Positions 54,208 through 63,453 are shown, numbered from the stretch's first letter. The stretch is DNA of 64,000 bases from Chitinophagales bacterium (GCA_023957235.1 JAMLHI010000001.1:310001-374000); one strand, 5' to 3'. The notes: generated by a model from the letters alone, not told the origin. Translations and numbers: made by a program.

Positions 54208-56072
54208 TAACGTCCCATAAATACCATTAGAACAGAAATATCAGCAGGAGAAACGCCACTTATCCTACTCGCCTGTCCAATAGTAGTGGGTTTAATCTTA
54301 TCCAATTTAATTCTTGCTTCCATTGAAAGAGATTTGATAGTAGAATAGTCAAAAGAAGCAGGAATTTTTACTTCCTCCAATTTATGAAGTTTATTGGCCA
54401 TTTCTTTTTCTCTGAGAATATATCCTTCATATTTAATAAAAATTTCTGCTTGCTCTATAAATTCCTTTTCATATTCTTGAAGAAGAATATGAACAGAAGG
54501 GATAGATTGCATAAGCCCCAAAATCGTCACATGAGGCCGACAGACTATTTTATCTAATTTTGTTCTTTGAATTATTTCAGCCGAACCCAAACTAACAAGA
54601 TAAGCATTCACTAATTCGGGAAGAATGCTTGACTTTTTTAATAGTTCAATAATTTCATTGCTTTTAGATATTTTCTCTTTTACTCTTTGAAATCTATTTT
54701 CATCAGCTAAACCCAACAAATATGATTTTTCAGTCAATCTAATATCTGCATTATCTTGTCGTAATAAAATACGATACTCCGCTCTTGAAGTAAACATTCT
54801 ATAGGGTTCATCTGTGCCCTTATTGATTAGATCATCAATTAACACCCCAATATAGGCTTCGTCTCTACTCAATATCAAAGGTTCTTTCCCATTTATTAAA
54901 AGGTGGGCATTAATACCTGCCATTAATCCTTGAGATGCAGCTTCTTCATACCCAGTTGTTCCATTAATCTGTCCAGCAAAAAATAAATTTTTAATCAATT
55001 TAGTCTCTAAAGAAGAATTTAATTGTGTAGGTGGAAAATAATCATATTCAATTGCATATCCAGGTCTAAACATTTTAGCATTCTCAAAGCCAGGAATTTT
55101 TCTTAATGCTAAATATTGGACTTCTTCAGGAAGAGAAGTAGAAAATCCATTCACATAAACTTCTACCGTATCCCAACCTTCAGGTTCAACAAACACCTGA
55201 TGGCGATCTCTTTCTGCAAAACGATTAATCTTGTCTTCAATGGAAGGGCAATATCTAGGACCTAATCCTTGTATTCTACCAGCAAACATAGGAGATTTAT
55301 CAAATCCTGTTTTTAAAATATCATGAACTTCTTGATTTGTATAAGTAATATAGCAGGGTCTTTGTTTTTTAGGTTTATCAATATTTCGGTAAGAAAAACC
55401 TACAACATCCTCATCTCCATGTTGGAGTTCCATTATAGAAAAATCTAAACTTCTTGCATCTACACGAGGGGGAGTTCCTGTCTTCATCCTTCCACTCACA
55501 AAACCTAGGGAGACCAATTGTTCTGTTATACCCCTTGCGGCTCCCTCTCCTGCCCGACCACCACCAAATTGCTTTTCGCCAATATGAATCAACCCATTCA
55601 AAAATGTGCCATTGGTTAAAACAACAGATTTTGAACGAAATGATATACCTAAATTAGTGACTACACCTACACAAACACCATTATCTACAATAATTTCCTT
55701 GACCATTTCCTGCCACATGTCAACATTAGGAGTTTGTTCCAACATCATTCTCCACTCATGGGAGAACAACATTCTGTCGCTCTGAGCTCTTGGACTCCAC
55801 ATGGCAGGCCCTTTGGATTTATTCAACATTCTAAATTGAATCATCGTCTTATCGGTAACAATTGCAGAATATCCACCCAAAGCATCAATTTCTCTCAATA
55901 TTTGTCCTTTTGCAACTCCACCCATTGCTGGATTACAACTCATTTTTGCCATCACCTCCATATTCATGGTAATCAGCAAAACCTTAGAACCCATATTTGC
56001 AGCAGCAGCAGCAGCTTCACAGCCTGCATGACCTGCACCTACTACAATCACATCATATTCTGGATAATTCAT
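54207..56072 (-). CDS. mnmG: tRNA uridine-5-carboxymethylaminomethyl modification enzyme MnmG
   Basis: 621 residues. With MnmE it adds carboxymethylaminomethyl to wobble uridine 34 of several tRNAs, using FAD. VVVGAGHAGCEAAAAAANMG (FAD-binding), SCNPAMGGVAKGQILREIDALGG, GRAGEGAARGITEQL, MKTGTPPRVDARSLDF and FAGQINGTTGYEEAASQGLMAG are all MnmG hallmarks; the C-terminal ARISGVSPADISVLMVFMG is normal. In many bacteria mnmG sits near the replication origin and parABS genes; here two parS sites lie immediately upstream. Confidence 0.98.
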   Translation of the reverse strand: MNYPEYDVIVVGAGHAGCEAAAAAANMGSKVLLITMNMEVMAKMSCNPAMGGVAKGQILREIDALGGYSAIVTDKTMIQFRMLNKSKGPAMWSPRAQSDRMLFSHEWRMMLEQTPNVDMWQEMVKEIIVDNGVCVGVVTNLGISFRSKSVVLTNGTFLNGLIHIGEKQFGGGRAGEGAARGITEQLVSLGFVSGRMKTGTPPRVDARSLDFSIMELQHGDEDVVGFSYRNIDKPKKQRPCYITYTNQEVHDILKTGFDKSPMFAGRIQGLGPRYCPSIEDKINRFAERDRHQVFVEPEGWDTVEVYVNGFSTSLPEEVQYLALRKIPGFENAKMFRPGYAIEYDYFPPTQLNSSLETKLIKNLFFAGQINGTTGYEEAASQGLMAGINAHLLINGKEPLILSRDEAYIGVLIDDLINKGTDEPYRMFTSRAEYRILLRQDNADIRLTEKSYLLGLADENRFQRVKEKISKSNEIIELLKKSSILPELVNAYLVSLGSAEIIQRTKLDKIVCRPHVTILGLMQSIPSVHILLQEYEKEFIEQAEIFIKYEGYILREKEMANKLHKLEEVKIPASFDYSTIKSLSMEARIKLDKIKPTTIGQASRISGVSPADISVLMVFMGR

Positions 56073-56090
56073 TTTTTCTAATTATACTCA

Positions 56091-56112
56091 AATAAAAAGT
56101 TTCACGTGGAAC
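56091..56112. promoter_or_regulatory. parS site 1, upstream of mnmG
   Basis: The 14-base core GTTTCACGTGGAAC (56099-56112) is the reverse complement of GTTCCACGTGAAAC, the core of the ParB-binding parS consensus TGTTCCACGTGAAACA. It is preceded by AATAAAAA, and the whole 22-base unit is repeated 38 bases away. Confidence 0.85.
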
Positions 56113-56128
56113 TACTGGTTGAGTTTTT

Positions 56129-56151
56129 AATAAAAAGTTTCACGTGGAACA
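56129..56151. promoter_or_regulatory. parS site 2, upstream of mnmG
   Basis: Core GTTTCACGTGGAAC at 56137-56150. With one flanking base on each side the 16-mer matches the consensus at 15 of 16 positions on the reverse strand. It lies just past the stop of the PorP gene and shares the same 22-base unit as site 1, so the two are a direct repeat in the same orientation. Confidence 0.88.
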
Positions 56152-57198
56152 CTATTTAAAAGAAGGACAATAAATTTTCTTCCCCTTCTTATGATGATTC
56201 CCCACAAAATAATTAAAACTCACTTCAAAACCATTAAAACCACCAAAGGTGTTCTTTGACTCATTAATAGTGTTATCAAAAGCTATAATTAATTGAAAAT
56301 CATTAAATTGTGTACCTAAAAGCGCATTTAAAGTATATAGTGAAAAGTCACCAATTGGAAATTTAAACATTCTTAAATAAGGGCCAGCAAAAATTGAAAA
56401 ATTACCTGATTCTTCTTTAATTAAAAAATATTTAAATAAAACACCTGTATAAAGTTCCATTGCTTTCCCTTGATTATCAATTAAAAATGATGGTTCAAGT
56501 GTAATATTATTGATATCATATTCTAATCCTAAATGTACATTATAACGAAGAACCTGACCAAAATTAATATAATCATCCTTTTCTGGAATCAAATGAAATA
56601 CAGAAGAACCTATATATCCTCTCAACTTATCATTAGCTGAGAAAGAATATAACAATCCCATTCCTAAATCCAATTTATTGATAGAAGGATATTCATTCAA
56701 CTCACCACTATTGATATTGGGGTTATAAGATATGCCGTCAAACTGATTTCCAAATTGAAGATTGGAATAATTAAATTTTCTATTTAAAAAGGATAGATTA
56801 AATCCAGCACTCAAAGTGTGTTGCTGATCTTTTCCTAATGGCAATCTATATGACAATAATAAAGCAGTCTGATTGTCATTAATTCTATTCTCACCCGCTT
56901 TATGATTATAAAATGATAATCCAATTCCAATATGACTTGTGGAATTTGCACTCTCTATCGGAATATTGATATCTCCACTTCCATAAATTGTTTTCATCCC
57001 ATCTTTGCCAAATGCCTGTCTGTATCTATCTGCATAAATTGCTGTCAATCTCAATTTATTCTCTATAAAGCCTGTAAAGGCGGGGTTATAATACAAAGGA
57101 TTATACACATGATGAGAATAATGTAAATCTTGTGCTTTTAAATTGGAGAAGTTGAATCCCAATAATACACCAATTACTAAAATTATTAACTTTCTCAT
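56152..57198 (-). CDS. PorP/SprF family type IX secretion membrane protein
   Basis: 348 residues with signal peptide (to SNLKAQ). YNPLYYNPAFTGFIENKLRL is the conserved start of PorP/SprF proteins, outer-membrane barrels that work with the T9SS and with type-B substrates. Alternating strands such as HIGIGLSFYNHKAGE and HTLSAGFNLSFLNRKF follow. The ATG overlaps the stop of the upstream T9SS-substrate gene by four bases (ATGA). A second PorP/SprF gene lies on the other side of that substrate. Confidence 0.92.
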   Translation of the reverse strand: MRKLIILVIGVLLGFNFSNLKAQDLHYSHHVYNPLYYNPAFTGFIENKLRLTAIYADRYRQAFGKDGMKTIYGSGDINIPIESANSTSHIGIGLSFYNHKAGENRINDNQTALLLSYRLPLGKDQQHTLSAGFNLSFLNRKFNYSNLQFGNQFDGISYNPNINSGELNEYPSINKLDLGMGLLYSFSANDKLRGYIGSSVFHLIPEKDDYINFGQVLRYNVHLGLEYDINNITLEPSFLIDNQGKAMELYTGVLFKYFLIKEESGNFSIFAGPYLRMFKFPIGDFSLYTLNALLGTQFNDFQLIIAFDNTINESKNTFGGFNGFEVSFNYFVGNHHKKGKKIYCPSFK

Positions 57199-58256
57199 CT
57201 TATCAATGTTAACTGACCTTTTTGTTCCCGAATAGTACCATCAAAATATGATATAGAACAATGATAAAAATATAATCCAGATAAGGCATTTTGGTCATTT
57301 ACTTTACCATCCCAACCACTTGCTAAGACTTCTCCTTCAAAAACTAAAAATCCATTTTTATCATAAATTTTTGAAGTTGCTTCTTGAATACCTATACCAT
57401 AAACTAAAAAAATATCATTCTTATTATCACCATTTGGAGAAAAAGCATTAGGAATATATAATGAAAATTCTCCTTTAACAGCAATATAAAGTGTATCCGA
57501 AGCCATACAACCATTATCTAAATCATTAGCTACAACATATATTTCTGAACTTTTAAAGATTTTAGCAGTAGTCTCTTGGCAATTATTACAATCTATTCCA
57601 TCTATTGGAAACCATTGATAAGAAATATTTGATCCACCTCCTGAAACTTGAGCATTCAGGTTTATCTCTTCACCTACAATAATATCGTAGCTAGAAGATG
57701 TAGCCACAACTGAAAATGGTAATTTGTCATTTATAAGGATAGTATCATTGGCTGAACATTTATTCTGATCGGTTATCTCAAGTTGATAAGTGCCAGCACT
57801 CATTCTTCTTAAAGTGTCAGTGTTCATAGAAGGATTATTATTCCATTGATATAAATAAGGTCCAGAACCACCAGAAATTTGAGCATATAGCTTAGCATCA
57901 TTACCACATATTATTGGTTCAGCAATAATATTTAATTTCAATTCTTCTGGTTGAAGTATCTCTATTAAATTAGAAATAAGCGAATCACAGCCTTTATTAT
58001 TGCGAACTACCAACTGATAACTTCCAGCGGGAAGATTAGAAAATAAATTTTGTGAAGTAAATATCCCTCCATTTAAAGAATATTGGTAAGGTAGATTATC
58101 CGATATTAAAGTAGGTAAAATCTCTATACTGCCAGTTGATGTATTATAACAAGAAGCATCATTAATATCTAGCTGAAAATCTGTTCCATCACAAGCATAA
58201 ATATTTTGAATAGAAGATATAAAAAGTAATAAAAAAAATAGTCTAAAAAAAATCAT
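57195..58256 (-). CDS. T9SS type-B substrate with SprB-like repeats
   Basis: 353 residues with signal peptide (to IYACDG). Two repeats of SprB style occupy residues 25-180 (NDASCYNTSTGSIEI, QYSLNGGIFTSQNLFSNLPAGSYQLVVRNNKGC, then YLYQWNNNPSMNTDTLRRMSAGTYQLEITDQNKC). The C-terminus FIPNAFSPNGDNKNDIF-like YIPNAFSPNGDNKNDIF ... SGLYFYHCSI ... KGQLTLIR is a gliding-motility CHU_C (type B) sorting domain. It would be exported and fixed on the cell surface by the T9SS. At 353 residues it is short for this type of adhesin. Neighbouring PorP/SprF proteins probably serve it. Confidence 0.92.
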   Translation of the reverse strand: MIFFRLFFLLLFISSIQNIYACDGTDFQLDINDASCYNTSTGSIEILPTLISDNLPYQYSLNGGIFTSQNLFSNLPAGSYQLVVRNNKGCDSLISNLIEILQPEELKLNIIAEPIICGNDAKLYAQISGGSGPYLYQWNNNPSMNTDTLRRMSAGTYQLEITDQNKCSANDTILINDKLPFSVVATSSSYDIIVGEEINLNAQVSGGGSNISYQWFPIDGIDCNNCQETTAKIFKSSEIYVVANDLDNGCMASDTLYIAVKGEFSLYIPNAFSPNGDNKNDIFLVYGIGIQEATSKIYDKNGFLVFEGEVLASGWDGKVNDQNALSGLYFYHCSISYFDGTIREQKGQLTLIR

Positions 58257-58265
58257 CTTAAAAGA

Positions 58266-59303
58266 TTAAAAGACAGGACAAGCCATGATAGTATATTTCT
58301 TATTGTTGTTAATAGGTGAAGACTGATAGATAATAGATGTTTCAAAAGCTCCAAAACCATTATTAGCATTGCTTAAATCTGAAATAGTTCTATCATAACT
58401 CAATGTTAATTGCAATCCTTTTAATTGTACTCCAGCAGATCCAATAATAGCTCCACCCCCATCATACCAAGCACCAACAAAAACAGAAGTTTCATAAGGG
58501 TTTTTTCCTGATAAATTGTAAGAAAATTGACTACCAACAACCCAATTCATTAAATTATACTGAGACATAAAAATGCCATTTGGATTAAGCATAATTTTGT
58601 CATTCAAATTAATAGTCAAACCTCCATGCCCGTGAAACTTTAGTTTTCTTTCTGAATCAGCAGAAAAAAAACTATCCTTTGGTCTCATCAAATTAAAAGC
58701 AGAAACGCCAGCATAAGCACTTAGTAAACTAGAAAAATTGGATGACCAAAATATTCCTGTATGCATATTTATCCTAGTAAAAGATTCTGTATTAAAAGAT
58801 TCCAAATTAGGAAGCGTCATATCAAACCCATTGATTGCAGGATTAAATTGAGATTCAAAATATAATTGAGAAATATCTAATCTTCTATTTTTAATTCCAA
58901 ACTGGAATCCAGCACTTAAATAATGATTATTATCTCTTCCAAAACTTTTGTGATATGCTACAGAAGCCATAATATCAGTAGTTTTTAAAGCTCCACCAGC
59001 CTGATTATCAGCAGAAGCTATAATTCCCACACCTAAAATATCTCCATTTAACTGAGATTGTAATAATCCAAAATCTGCTGCTGCACTCAATGTACTATAA
59101 GGTGCAGGAGTAGATACCGGCACAGACTGAACTCTATAATTAGCCCCTAATCTAAATAAGCCTTTTAATTTGCCAGTCAAAGCAGGATTAAGATTTAAAG
59201 GAGAATTATAAAATTGATTAAACTTATAGTCCTGCCCTAAAACTGTATTGTTTAAAAGTTGACAGCATATAAATAAAATTAATACAATTCTTATTTTTTT
59301 CAT
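58266..59303 (-). CDS. PorP/SprF family type IX secretion membrane protein, second copy
   Basis: 345 residues from ATG 59303; a TTG at 59312 would add three residues. Signal peptide to NTVLGQ, then YKFNQFYNSPLNLNPALTGKLKG, the PorP/SprF hallmark NPALTG. Sequence continues with barrel strands (YLSAGFQFGIKNRRLDI, YETSVFVGAWYDGG, LQLTLSYDRTISDLS). It starts the three-gene group PorP - substrate - PorP, with ten bases to the next gene. Confidence 0.92.
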   Translation of the reverse strand: MKKIRIVLILFICCQLLNNTVLGQDYKFNQFYNSPLNLNPALTGKLKGLFRLGANYRVQSVPVSTPAPYSTLSAAADFGLLQSQLNGDILGVGIIASADNQAGGALKTTDIMASVAYHKSFGRDNNHYLSAGFQFGIKNRRLDISQLYFESQFNPAINGFDMTLPNLESFNTESFTRINMHTGIFWSSNFSSLLSAYAGVSAFNLMRPKDSFFSADSERKLKFHGHGGLTINLNDKIMLNPNGIFMSQYNLMNWVVGSQFSYNLSGKNPYETSVFVGAWYDGGGAIIGSAGVQLKGLQLTLSYDRTISDLSNANNGFGAFETSIIYQSSPINNNKKYTIMACPVF

Positions 59304-59370
59304 GAATATCAATAAGGAAAAACCACAAAATTAAAAATAATAATTCAAAATCATTCAGATAACCATTAAC

Positions 59371-60648
59371 TTAATTATACAATAATGATTTAAACAATAC
59401 TCTATATCTTCTATCAATCATACTATCATTATGAAAAACAACGCTAAAAATTCCATTGTATTTTTTCACTATTCTTTTAATTTCATGTAATTCTCTTTTT
59501 TCTTCTTCTTCATCCAACTTTCTATAATATTTATTCATAGAATCCATCCACATAAAAGGTTGAATCAATAATTCTGTTTTTTTATTCAAAGTAGGATCAA
59601 AAAAGAAATAAGGAATTGACGTAGATGATAAAAAACCAGGCAAATCATAATAACCTATAGATTTATCTACTTTAATACCTGTATCTATTAATTGATAAAA
59701 AGAAGATGGAAAACTCACTCTTAAAAAATGAAATCTTGATTTTGAAATATATTGTTCAGAAATGATTTGTAATTCCATTTTTTCTTTATTGATGAATCCT
59801 TTTTTAAAAGAAGAATCATAAGATGGATGAATACCTATTTCTCCAAATCTTTTCAATTTTTTTATTAATAATTTTTTTAAATCATTTAATGGATTTAAGC
59901 TATTATTCTTACCATGCTTCATTAAAATAAAAAACGAAAAGTTTTCATTTTTTTGATAATCCAAAAAATGAAAAAACTTTTCTGCAGGATCTTCAGTCAG
60001 TCCTAAAATCACCAACCATCTTTGAAATAACTGAAAAAATTTTCCTTTTATAATATCTCCTATTGAGGCTTTAATATGCTGAAAAAAAGGTCGCTGATCA
60101 AAAAGGTAAAAGTGATCTATATCAAAAGAAATATCCTGTTTAAAAATACTGTGGCTACAAGTTATTCCTTTAATTTGAAGATATAACTTCAATTTTTCAA
60201 GCCATATTTCAATATAGGGTAAACGGTCTAATCCCAATTTTCTAGGAACCCAATGACTAAATATAATCCGTTGATGAACATCAAATTGAGTTTGACAATA
60301 GGCATCATAATGCGATAAACAATAGAAAATAGAAGAAAAAATATCCATTTCCAATAGACTATCTGAGTTTGGGAATAGAAGCAAATCCTCCCCAGTACCT
60401 ATAACATTAGGTTGAAAGTTTTTATCTAAAAAATGGTTTTCTATTATCTCATTTGATTGAATGAAATCAAAATTTGTGCTTTTTCTAAAATTATATTCCA
60501 AAACATAATCAGATTCTTCAATGATATTTAAATCATTTGTAAGTATAAAATCCACTTTCAAACGCTCAAAAAAAATAGTATCTAAAACATATTTCAAACG
60601 TTCACTCTCTATCAAAGAAAATATAACAACACGTTTCTTTTCAGTCAT
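59371..60648 (-). CDS. DUF7033/polysaccharide deacetylase-like protein
   Basis: 425 residues. The N-terminal third (about 1-110) looks like the DUF7033 domain that precedes polysaccharide deacetylase modules in Bacteroidota. The C-terminal part has FGEIGIHPSYDS and SRFHFLRVSFPSSFYQLIDTGIKVDKSIGYYDLPGFL, similar to the catalytic domain of this group, where the residues that would bind metal are only partly kept. It may act on cell-surface polysaccharide. The gene lies between the T9SS group and scpA, divergent from scpA with a 24-base gap. Confidence 0.75.
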   Translation of the reverse strand: MTEKKRVVIFSLIESERLKYVLDTIFFERLKVDFILTNDLNIIEESDYVLEYNFRKSTNFDFIQSNEIIENHFLDKNFQPNVIGTGEDLLLFPNSDSLLEMDIFSSIFYCLSHYDAYCQTQFDVHQRIIFSHWVPRKLGLDRLPYIEIWLEKLKLYLQIKGITCSHSIFKQDISFDIDHFYLFDQRPFFQHIKASIGDIIKGKFFQLFQRWLVILGLTEDPAEKFFHFLDYQKNENFSFFILMKHGKNNSLNPLNDLKKLLIKKLKRFGEIGIHPSYDSSFKKGFINKEKMELQIISEQYISKSRFHFLRVSFPSSFYQLIDTGIKVDKSIGYYDLPGFLSSTSIPYFFFDPTLNKKTELLIQPFMWMDSMNKYYRKLDEEEEKRELHEIKRIVKKYNGIFSVVFHNDSMIDRRYRVLFKSLLYN

Positions 60649-60672
60649 AAGATTTATATTTACAATTGATAA

Positions 60673-61416
60673 ATGTCTGATTCCAATTCATATAATATTT
60701 CATTACCTCAATTTGAGGGACCTTTTGATTTACTTTTATTTTTTATTGAAAGGGATGAACTCAATATACAAGATATTCCCATCCACCAAATTACGCAAGA
60801 TTTCTTAGACTATATACATTCACTGGAACAAATGAATATTGAGGTAGCTAGTGAATTTATTTTAGTAGCAGCTACTCTTATAAAAATTAAAACTAAAATG
60901 CTTATTCCTAGAAAGGAATTGAATGAAAAAGGAGAAGAAATTGATCCTAGAAAAGAACTTGTTCAAAAAATAATGGAATACAAAAAATTTAAAGATATTC
61001 TAGAAGTATTGAAAGTAATGGAAAATGAAAGGATGAAACTCTTTTCACGTGGAACTATAAAAAATGAAATCAAAGAAATTATTAATAATTATAGCCTAGA
61101 AAATGATTTAGAGCAAATCAGCTTATTTAAACTTTATAAAAGTTTTTACAAAGTCATAGAAAAATATTCTGAAAGAAAACAGAAAGTTGAACATAAAATA
61201 GTCCCCTATCCTTACACTATAGAAGAAGAAAAAGAAAAATTACTATTAGAATTTAATCAAAAAAATCAATTTAGTTTTGATGAATTATTTATAAAATGTA
61301 AAACTAAAATTCACGCAGTTTTTATATTTCTATCTATATTAGAACTTATTCAGCAACAATATTTTACAATCCAAATAAGAGAAGGATTTAATAATATATT
61401 ACTCAGTAAAAACTAA
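60673..61416 (+). CDS. scpA: Segregation and condensation protein A
   Basis: 247 residues. Kleisin subunit of the SMC-ScpAB condensin, which ParB loads at parS to arm the chromosome for segregation. The N-terminal FEGPFDLLLFFIERDELNIQDIPI (binding to the SMC neck) and ASEFILVAATLIKIKTKMLIP are conserved, and the C-terminal winged helix (FDELFIKCKTKIHAVFIFLSILELIQQQYF) binds the SMC head. A parS-like sequence lies inside the coding region at 61042-61055. scpB is not adjacent. Two bases separate its stop from the convergent nadA stop. Confidence 0.95.
   Translation: MSDSNSYNISLPQFEGPFDLLLFFIERDELNIQDIPIHQITQDFLDYIHSLEQMNIEVASEFILVAATLIKIKTKMLIPRKELNEKGEEIDPRKELVQKIMEYKKFKDILEVLKVMENERMKLFSRGTIKNEIKEIINNYSLENDLEQISLFKLYKSFYKVIEKYSERKQKVEHKIVPYPYTIEEEKEKLLLEFNQKNQFSFDELFIKCKTKIHAVFIFLSILELIQQQYFTIQIREGFNNILLSKN
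61042..61055. promoter_or_regulatory. parS-like site inside scpA
   Basis: TTTTCACGTGGAAC differs from the parS core GTTTCACGTGGAAC at a single position and keeps the palindromic centre CACGTG. It lies about 4.9 kb from the two sites upstream of mnmG. Confidence 0.7.
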
Positions 61417-61418
61417 AA

Positions 61419-62411
61419 CTATTTAATACCAGCTTTTAAAGAAATTTCCAACATCCTATCTATTGGTAATTTAGCTTTTAATCTCAATTCTTCATCCAAA
61501 ATAATTTCAGGTTGCTCATATTTCATAGCATTATAAATTTTTTCCAAAGTATTGAGCTTCATAAAAGGACAATCATTACAAGCACAGGCATTATTAGGAG
61601 GAGCAGGAATAAAAGTTTTATGTGGGCTGTTTTCTTGCATTTTATGTAAAATACCTGTTTCAGTTGCCACAATAAAAGATTGGGCATCATTTTCAATAGT
61701 ATATTTCAATAATGCTGTAGTAGATCCAATATAATCAGCATGTTCTAAAACCTGCGCTTCACATTCAGGATGAGCTATAATTTTTGATTCAGGATTTTCC
61801 TCTTTTAATTTTAATATTTTATCCAAAGAAAAGATTTCATGAACAATACATGATCCATCCCATAGAACCATATCTCGACCGAGTTTCTTTATTAAATAGG
61901 CTCCTAAATTCCTGTCAGGCGCAAAAATAATCCCTTGCTCAGCTGGAATACTGTTGACAATATGCTCAGCACTGCTAGAAGTACAGATATAATCACTTAA
62001 TGCTTTAATCTCTGCACTACAATTGATATAAGAAATAACAACGTGGTTGGGATATTTGGATTTAAATGCCGCAAAATCATTAGGCAAACATGCATCAGCA
62101 AGTGAACATCCAGCTTTTAAATCAGGAATAATAACTTTTTTGCTTGGATTTAAAATCTTAGCAACTTCTGCCATAAAATGAACACCAGCAAAAACAATCA
62201 TATCTGCATCAGTAGATTCAGCTTTTTGTGCCAAACCTAAACTGTCACCAATATAATCAGCTACATCTTGGATATCTGCATCTTGATAATAATGTGCCAG
62301 TAAAATGGCATTTTTCTCTTTCTTTAATTTTTTTATTTCTTCAAATAAGTCTAAAGTAGGATCAACAGGAATATCTAAATAGCCTAACTCATCAAGATGA
62401 TTCATCTCCAT
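61419..62411 (-). CDS. nadA: Quinolinate synthase
   Basis: 330 residues. Condenses iminoaspartate with dihydroxyacetone phosphate to quinolinate on a 4Fe-4S cluster. Cluster-binding cysteines are in [11 protein letters not shown] (near 116), [21 protein letters not shown] and the C-terminal [39 protein letters not shown] is the conserved N-terminal motif. nadB and nadC are not in view, but nadD follows upstream on the same strand, past a long gap. Starts 62411 or 62405, both ATG. Confidence 0.97.
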   Translation of the reverse strand: MEMNHLDELGYLDIPVDPTLDLFEEIKKLKKEKNAILLAHYYQDADIQDVADYIGDSLGLAQKAESTDADMIVFAGVHFMAEVAKILNPSKKVIIPDLKAGCSLADACLPNDFAAFKSKYPNHVVISYINCSAEIKALSDYICTSSSAEHIVNSIPAEQGIIFAPDRNLGAYLIKKLGRDMVLWDGSCIVHEIFSLDKILKLKEENPESKIIAHPECEAQVLEHADYIGSTTALLKYTIENDAQSFIVATETGILHKMQENSPHKTFIPAPPNNACACNDCPFMKLNTLEKIYNAMKYEQPEIILDEELRLKAKLPIDRMLEISLKAGIK

Positions 62412-62880
62412 AATAATATAGTTATAATAGAGTAATTAAAATTAATTTTATTATTTCTCATTATTAAAACTGTGGATTTGTAGAAAGAAAAATTTACTCA
62501 CTTTCTTGGATATTAAGTTACTAAAATTTCAGAAAACGATTTCCACATCGCTTTAATATCACAAATGTAACAAAATCAACTCTCTTTTAAAATTGTCAAC
62601 AGTATGTTAGTCTAATATCTTAACATTAAATTTACCTATTGTCAACATTTTTTTTAATGTGAATATGATGTTTAAGTTTCTTTTATCTATCTAGTTTTAG
62701 TGTGTGTGGAACCTATATTTTATGTTTGTGAAACAGTGAGCTCTGTTTATCCACATTTATAATAGTTTCACAGATTGTTCCACTCTTGCTTTTTCATAGT
62801 TTATCAAGTATAGAATGTTAAAACTAGTTTTCTTTAAATGAATATTTTATGTATAGTTATTATCTTAATGTTAATAACTA
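62412..62880. other. AT-rich 469-bp gap, candidate replication origin
   Basis: The gap between the nadD stop and the nadA start has no open frame of note and is strongly AT-rich. It holds one perfect DnaA box, TTATCCACA (62747-62755), two 7-of-9 matches (TGTGGATTT at 62471-62479 and ATTTCCACA at 62539-62547) and a direct repeat ATTGTCAACA (62592-62601, 62638-62647). With parS sites and mnmG within 6.7 kb this suggests oriC, but a plain regulatory region for nadA cannot be excluded. Confidence 0.35.
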
Positions 62881-63453
62881 TTAAAAATACCATTGATTTT
62901 TTTCAATTAATTTCCAAACAATTGAATCTATTTCACCGATAACACTTTTTCTGTCTTGTATGCTTTTTCTGATAGAAGTAGAAGAAATATCTAATAATGG
63001 AAGTTGGTAATGATGAATTCTACTGCTTTTAAAAATAGTTTTATCTGCATTTATATTTCTATTATAAATATGTAGTTCAGTTAATTGAAGGATTTTTTCA
63101 TGATCCTTCCAATGATGAAAATCTGTCAATATATCAGTTCCCATGATGATGTGAAAATTTATTTCACCATATTTTTTTTGAAGTTTTTCTAAAGTATGTA
63201 TTGTGAATGATGGTAATGATAGCTTGTTTTCTATAGAATTTACTTTGAGATGAGCATGATTTTTAATGACTTTTTTTATCATTTCAAGCCTATTTTCAAA
63301 GGGCAATAAATCTTTCTGTTCTTTAAATGGATTTTGAGGAGATGGAATCAACCATACTTCATCAAAATTTACCCTTTCATACATTTGATTGGCTATGATG
63401 AGATGCCCATTGTGAATAGGATTAAAAGAACCAAAAAACAAACCTACTTTCAT
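62881..63453 (-). CDS. nadD: Nicotinate-nucleotide adenylyltransferase
   Basis: 190 residues. Adenylates nicotinate mononucleotide in NAD synthesis. GLFFGSFNPIHNGHLIIANQM carries the HxGH nucleotidyltransferase motif, WLIPSPQNPFK binds substrate and the C-terminal ISSTSIR is the ISSTxxR motif. Typical length. Confidence 0.96.
   Translation of the reverse strand: MKVGLFFGSFNPIHNGHLIIANQMYERVNFDEVWLIPSPQNPFKEQKDLLPFENRLEMIKKVIKNHAHLKVNSIENKLSLPSFTIHTLEKLQKKYGEINFHIIMGTDILTDFHHWKDHEKILQLTELHIYNRNINADKTIFKSSRIHHYQLPLLDISSTSIRKSIQDRKSVIGEIDSIVWKLIEKNQWYF

Noticed and set aside
55734..56081. 115-codon rightward frame opposite mnmG, rich in His and Cys
   Set aside because: Its composition comes from reading the FAD-binding region of mnmG backwards; not a metal protein.
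60521..60808. 95-codon rightward frame across the divergent promoter of scpA
   Set aside because: It overlaps the first part of scpA and the start of the deacetylase-like gene in other frames and has no family-like sequence.
62701..62713. TGTGTGGAACC as a further DnaA box or parS half-site
   Set aside because: Only 6 of 9 positions match a DnaA box and the parS centre CACGTG is absent.
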